Shown in pieces: positions 11,983 to 12,816 of a DNA stretch of 12,816 nt. The position numbers and the translations under genes are program-made. Under the pieces are notes generated by a model that was given only the letters and a program-made list of their open reading frames with translations, did not search any database and was not told where the DNA came from. The DNA is from Mailhella sp. (lineage in GTDB: Bacteria > Desulfobacterota > Desulfovibrionia > Desulfovibrionales > Desulfovibrionaceae), in NCBI GenBank assembly GCA_017940105.1, contig JAGAZG010000002.1, positions 1 through 12,816 on the forward strand, given 5' to 3'. How positions within the stretch are numbered: position 1 is the first letter of the stretch; each line of letters begins with the position of its first letter.

Positions 11983-12816
11983 GACAGGCTCCAGCTTGTT
12001 TCATTGTGAGGCATGAATTCCCGGGCTCCCCATTTTTTCTTGAAGAACGTAATGCCATTGTCTATGCCAAGCCCAAGATTGAGCATTCTCTGTCCCCGCT
12101 TCACGGCTTCTCCCGCAAGCGCGTTCAATAGCGCATCGCCTGTTCCGGGCGGGCTGTCTTTGCGCCTGAATGCAAACATATAAAAAGCAGTGTCAAACGC
12201 GCTGTAGTCACCCACGGCAATGCCTTCCAGCCGGCCTTCCCGGTTTCTGGCCGCAAAAAGGATGGCAAGCGGAACTTTCTTTACATAAGGCTCCACGCGG
12301 CTGAAAATATGGCGCGTGCCGGAATCAAGGCGCTTTTCCATTAAATAGCGGCGAACAAGCTCCCCGCATTCGTCCGACCATGGCTCCTGTCGGATGACGA
12401 TGTCGCGTTCCGCCCTGCGCAGCATATTCCGCAGCTTCTGGCCGGGGGCGTGCGGCAGATCGATCACATGCCAGGAATCGCTCTTAACGGCTGCCCGTTG
12501 CGGAGCCGATGCCGGAACAAACGGTGAAAGCACCGTGATGCGCCGCATTTTAGGATCTGATAATGCCACAGCCACGGCCTTTTCAACCTTTTGCTTAAAA
12601 ACACCCTGCACATTTTCGCCCTGCAGAGGAAAAGCGACCAAAACGATGTCGTTTTCTGAAACCCATGCGGCAAAACCACCGCATTCGCAAAGCCGCCGCC
12701 CGGAAACGGCCCTGACATAACCTGGAATCTGCTCCGGAACGATTGCGCCGAGCTCCATTCCGGCAAGAAGAGAACCGCGCCCCAGGCTGCCGTGCGAAAC
12801 AGGATATGCAGCCCCG
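11979..12816 (-). CDS. GNAT/FemAB-like N-acyltransferase, 5' end beyond the window
   Basis: At least 278 codons are open. The frame runs without a stop from 11979 to the right edge, and residues before ATG 12758 (GAAYPVSHGSLGRGSLLAG) look coding, so that ATG, which lacks a good ribosome site, is probably internal. The centre, LRNMLRRAERDIVIRQEPW, then AILFAARNREGRLEGIAVGDYS and the C-terminal LNLGLGIDNGITFFKKKWGA, resembles the C-terminal GNAT-like fold of FemAB, DUF2156 or related acyltransferases, which join acyl or aminoacyl groups to amines. It has no signal peptide or membrane segments in the visible part. It overlaps the radical SAM gene, suggesting that the two act on the same product. 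The family assignment is tentative. Confidence 0.65.
   Translation of the reverse strand, partial: GAAYPVSHGSLGRGSLLAGMELGAIVPEQIPGYVRAVSGRRLCECGGFAAWVSENDIVLVAFPLQGENVQGVFKQKVEKAVAVALSDPKMRRITVLSPFVPASAPQRAAVKSDSWHVIDLPHAPGQKLRNMLRRAERDIVIRQEPWSDECGELVRRYLMEKRLDSGTRHIFSRVEPYVKKVPLAILFAARNREGRLEGIAVGDYSAFDTAFYMFAFRRKDSPPGTGDALLNALAGEAVKRGQRMLNLGLGIDNGITFFKKKWGAREFMPHNETSWSLS

Overview
The window looks like a piece of a Gram-negative, probably anaerobic bacterium with moderate-to-high GC coding regions. Two products carry twin-arginine export signals and two more carry Sec-type signals, so there is a periplasm or an equivalent exterior compartment. The mix of a hydroxyarylic-acid decarboxylase cluster, a Tat-exported DUF362 protein, exported flavodoxins and PurT would fit a gut Desulfovibrionaceae-type organism. 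That placement is an inference from gene content, not something I could test.

Layout from left to right. Bases 1-379 hold no convincing gene. They contain a perfect 95-bp inverted repeat (1-95 and 233-327) around a very AT-rich 137-bp core, directly upstream of a plus-strand cluster (380-2658). That cluster encodes a UbiX-type flavin prenyltransferase, an LpdD-like prenylated-flavin accessory protein and a UbiD-type decarboxylase. The ubiD-like gene has an in-frame TAG at codon 52, between two stretches of recognisable UbiD sequence.

Converging on it from the right is a minus-strand block (8549 down to 2956): a TetR regulator, a Tat-exported flavodoxin, a secreted protein fusing a formylglycine-generating-enzyme-like (FGE-like) domain to a flavodoxin, a DUF4405 membrane protein, a secreted alpha/beta hydrolase and a Tat-exported DUF362 protein. 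Spacings are 14, 72, -4, 48 and 109 bp, so at least the first five are probably one transcription unit. Two palindromes, one over and one just downstream of the predicted tetR promoter, suggest autoregulation. The block reads as an inducible extracytoplasmic flavin/heme redox and hydrolysis module. An esterase that frees aromatic acids for the neighbouring decarboxylase is possible but unproven.

The right third is more ordinary. purT (minus strand, with a strong terminator) is divergent from ogt (plus strand). An overlapping minus-strand pair follows, a radical SAM/SPASM protein and a GNAT/FemAB-like acyltransferase, and the acyltransferase gene runs off the right edge. I see no tRNA, rRNA, CRISPR array, transposase or integrase.
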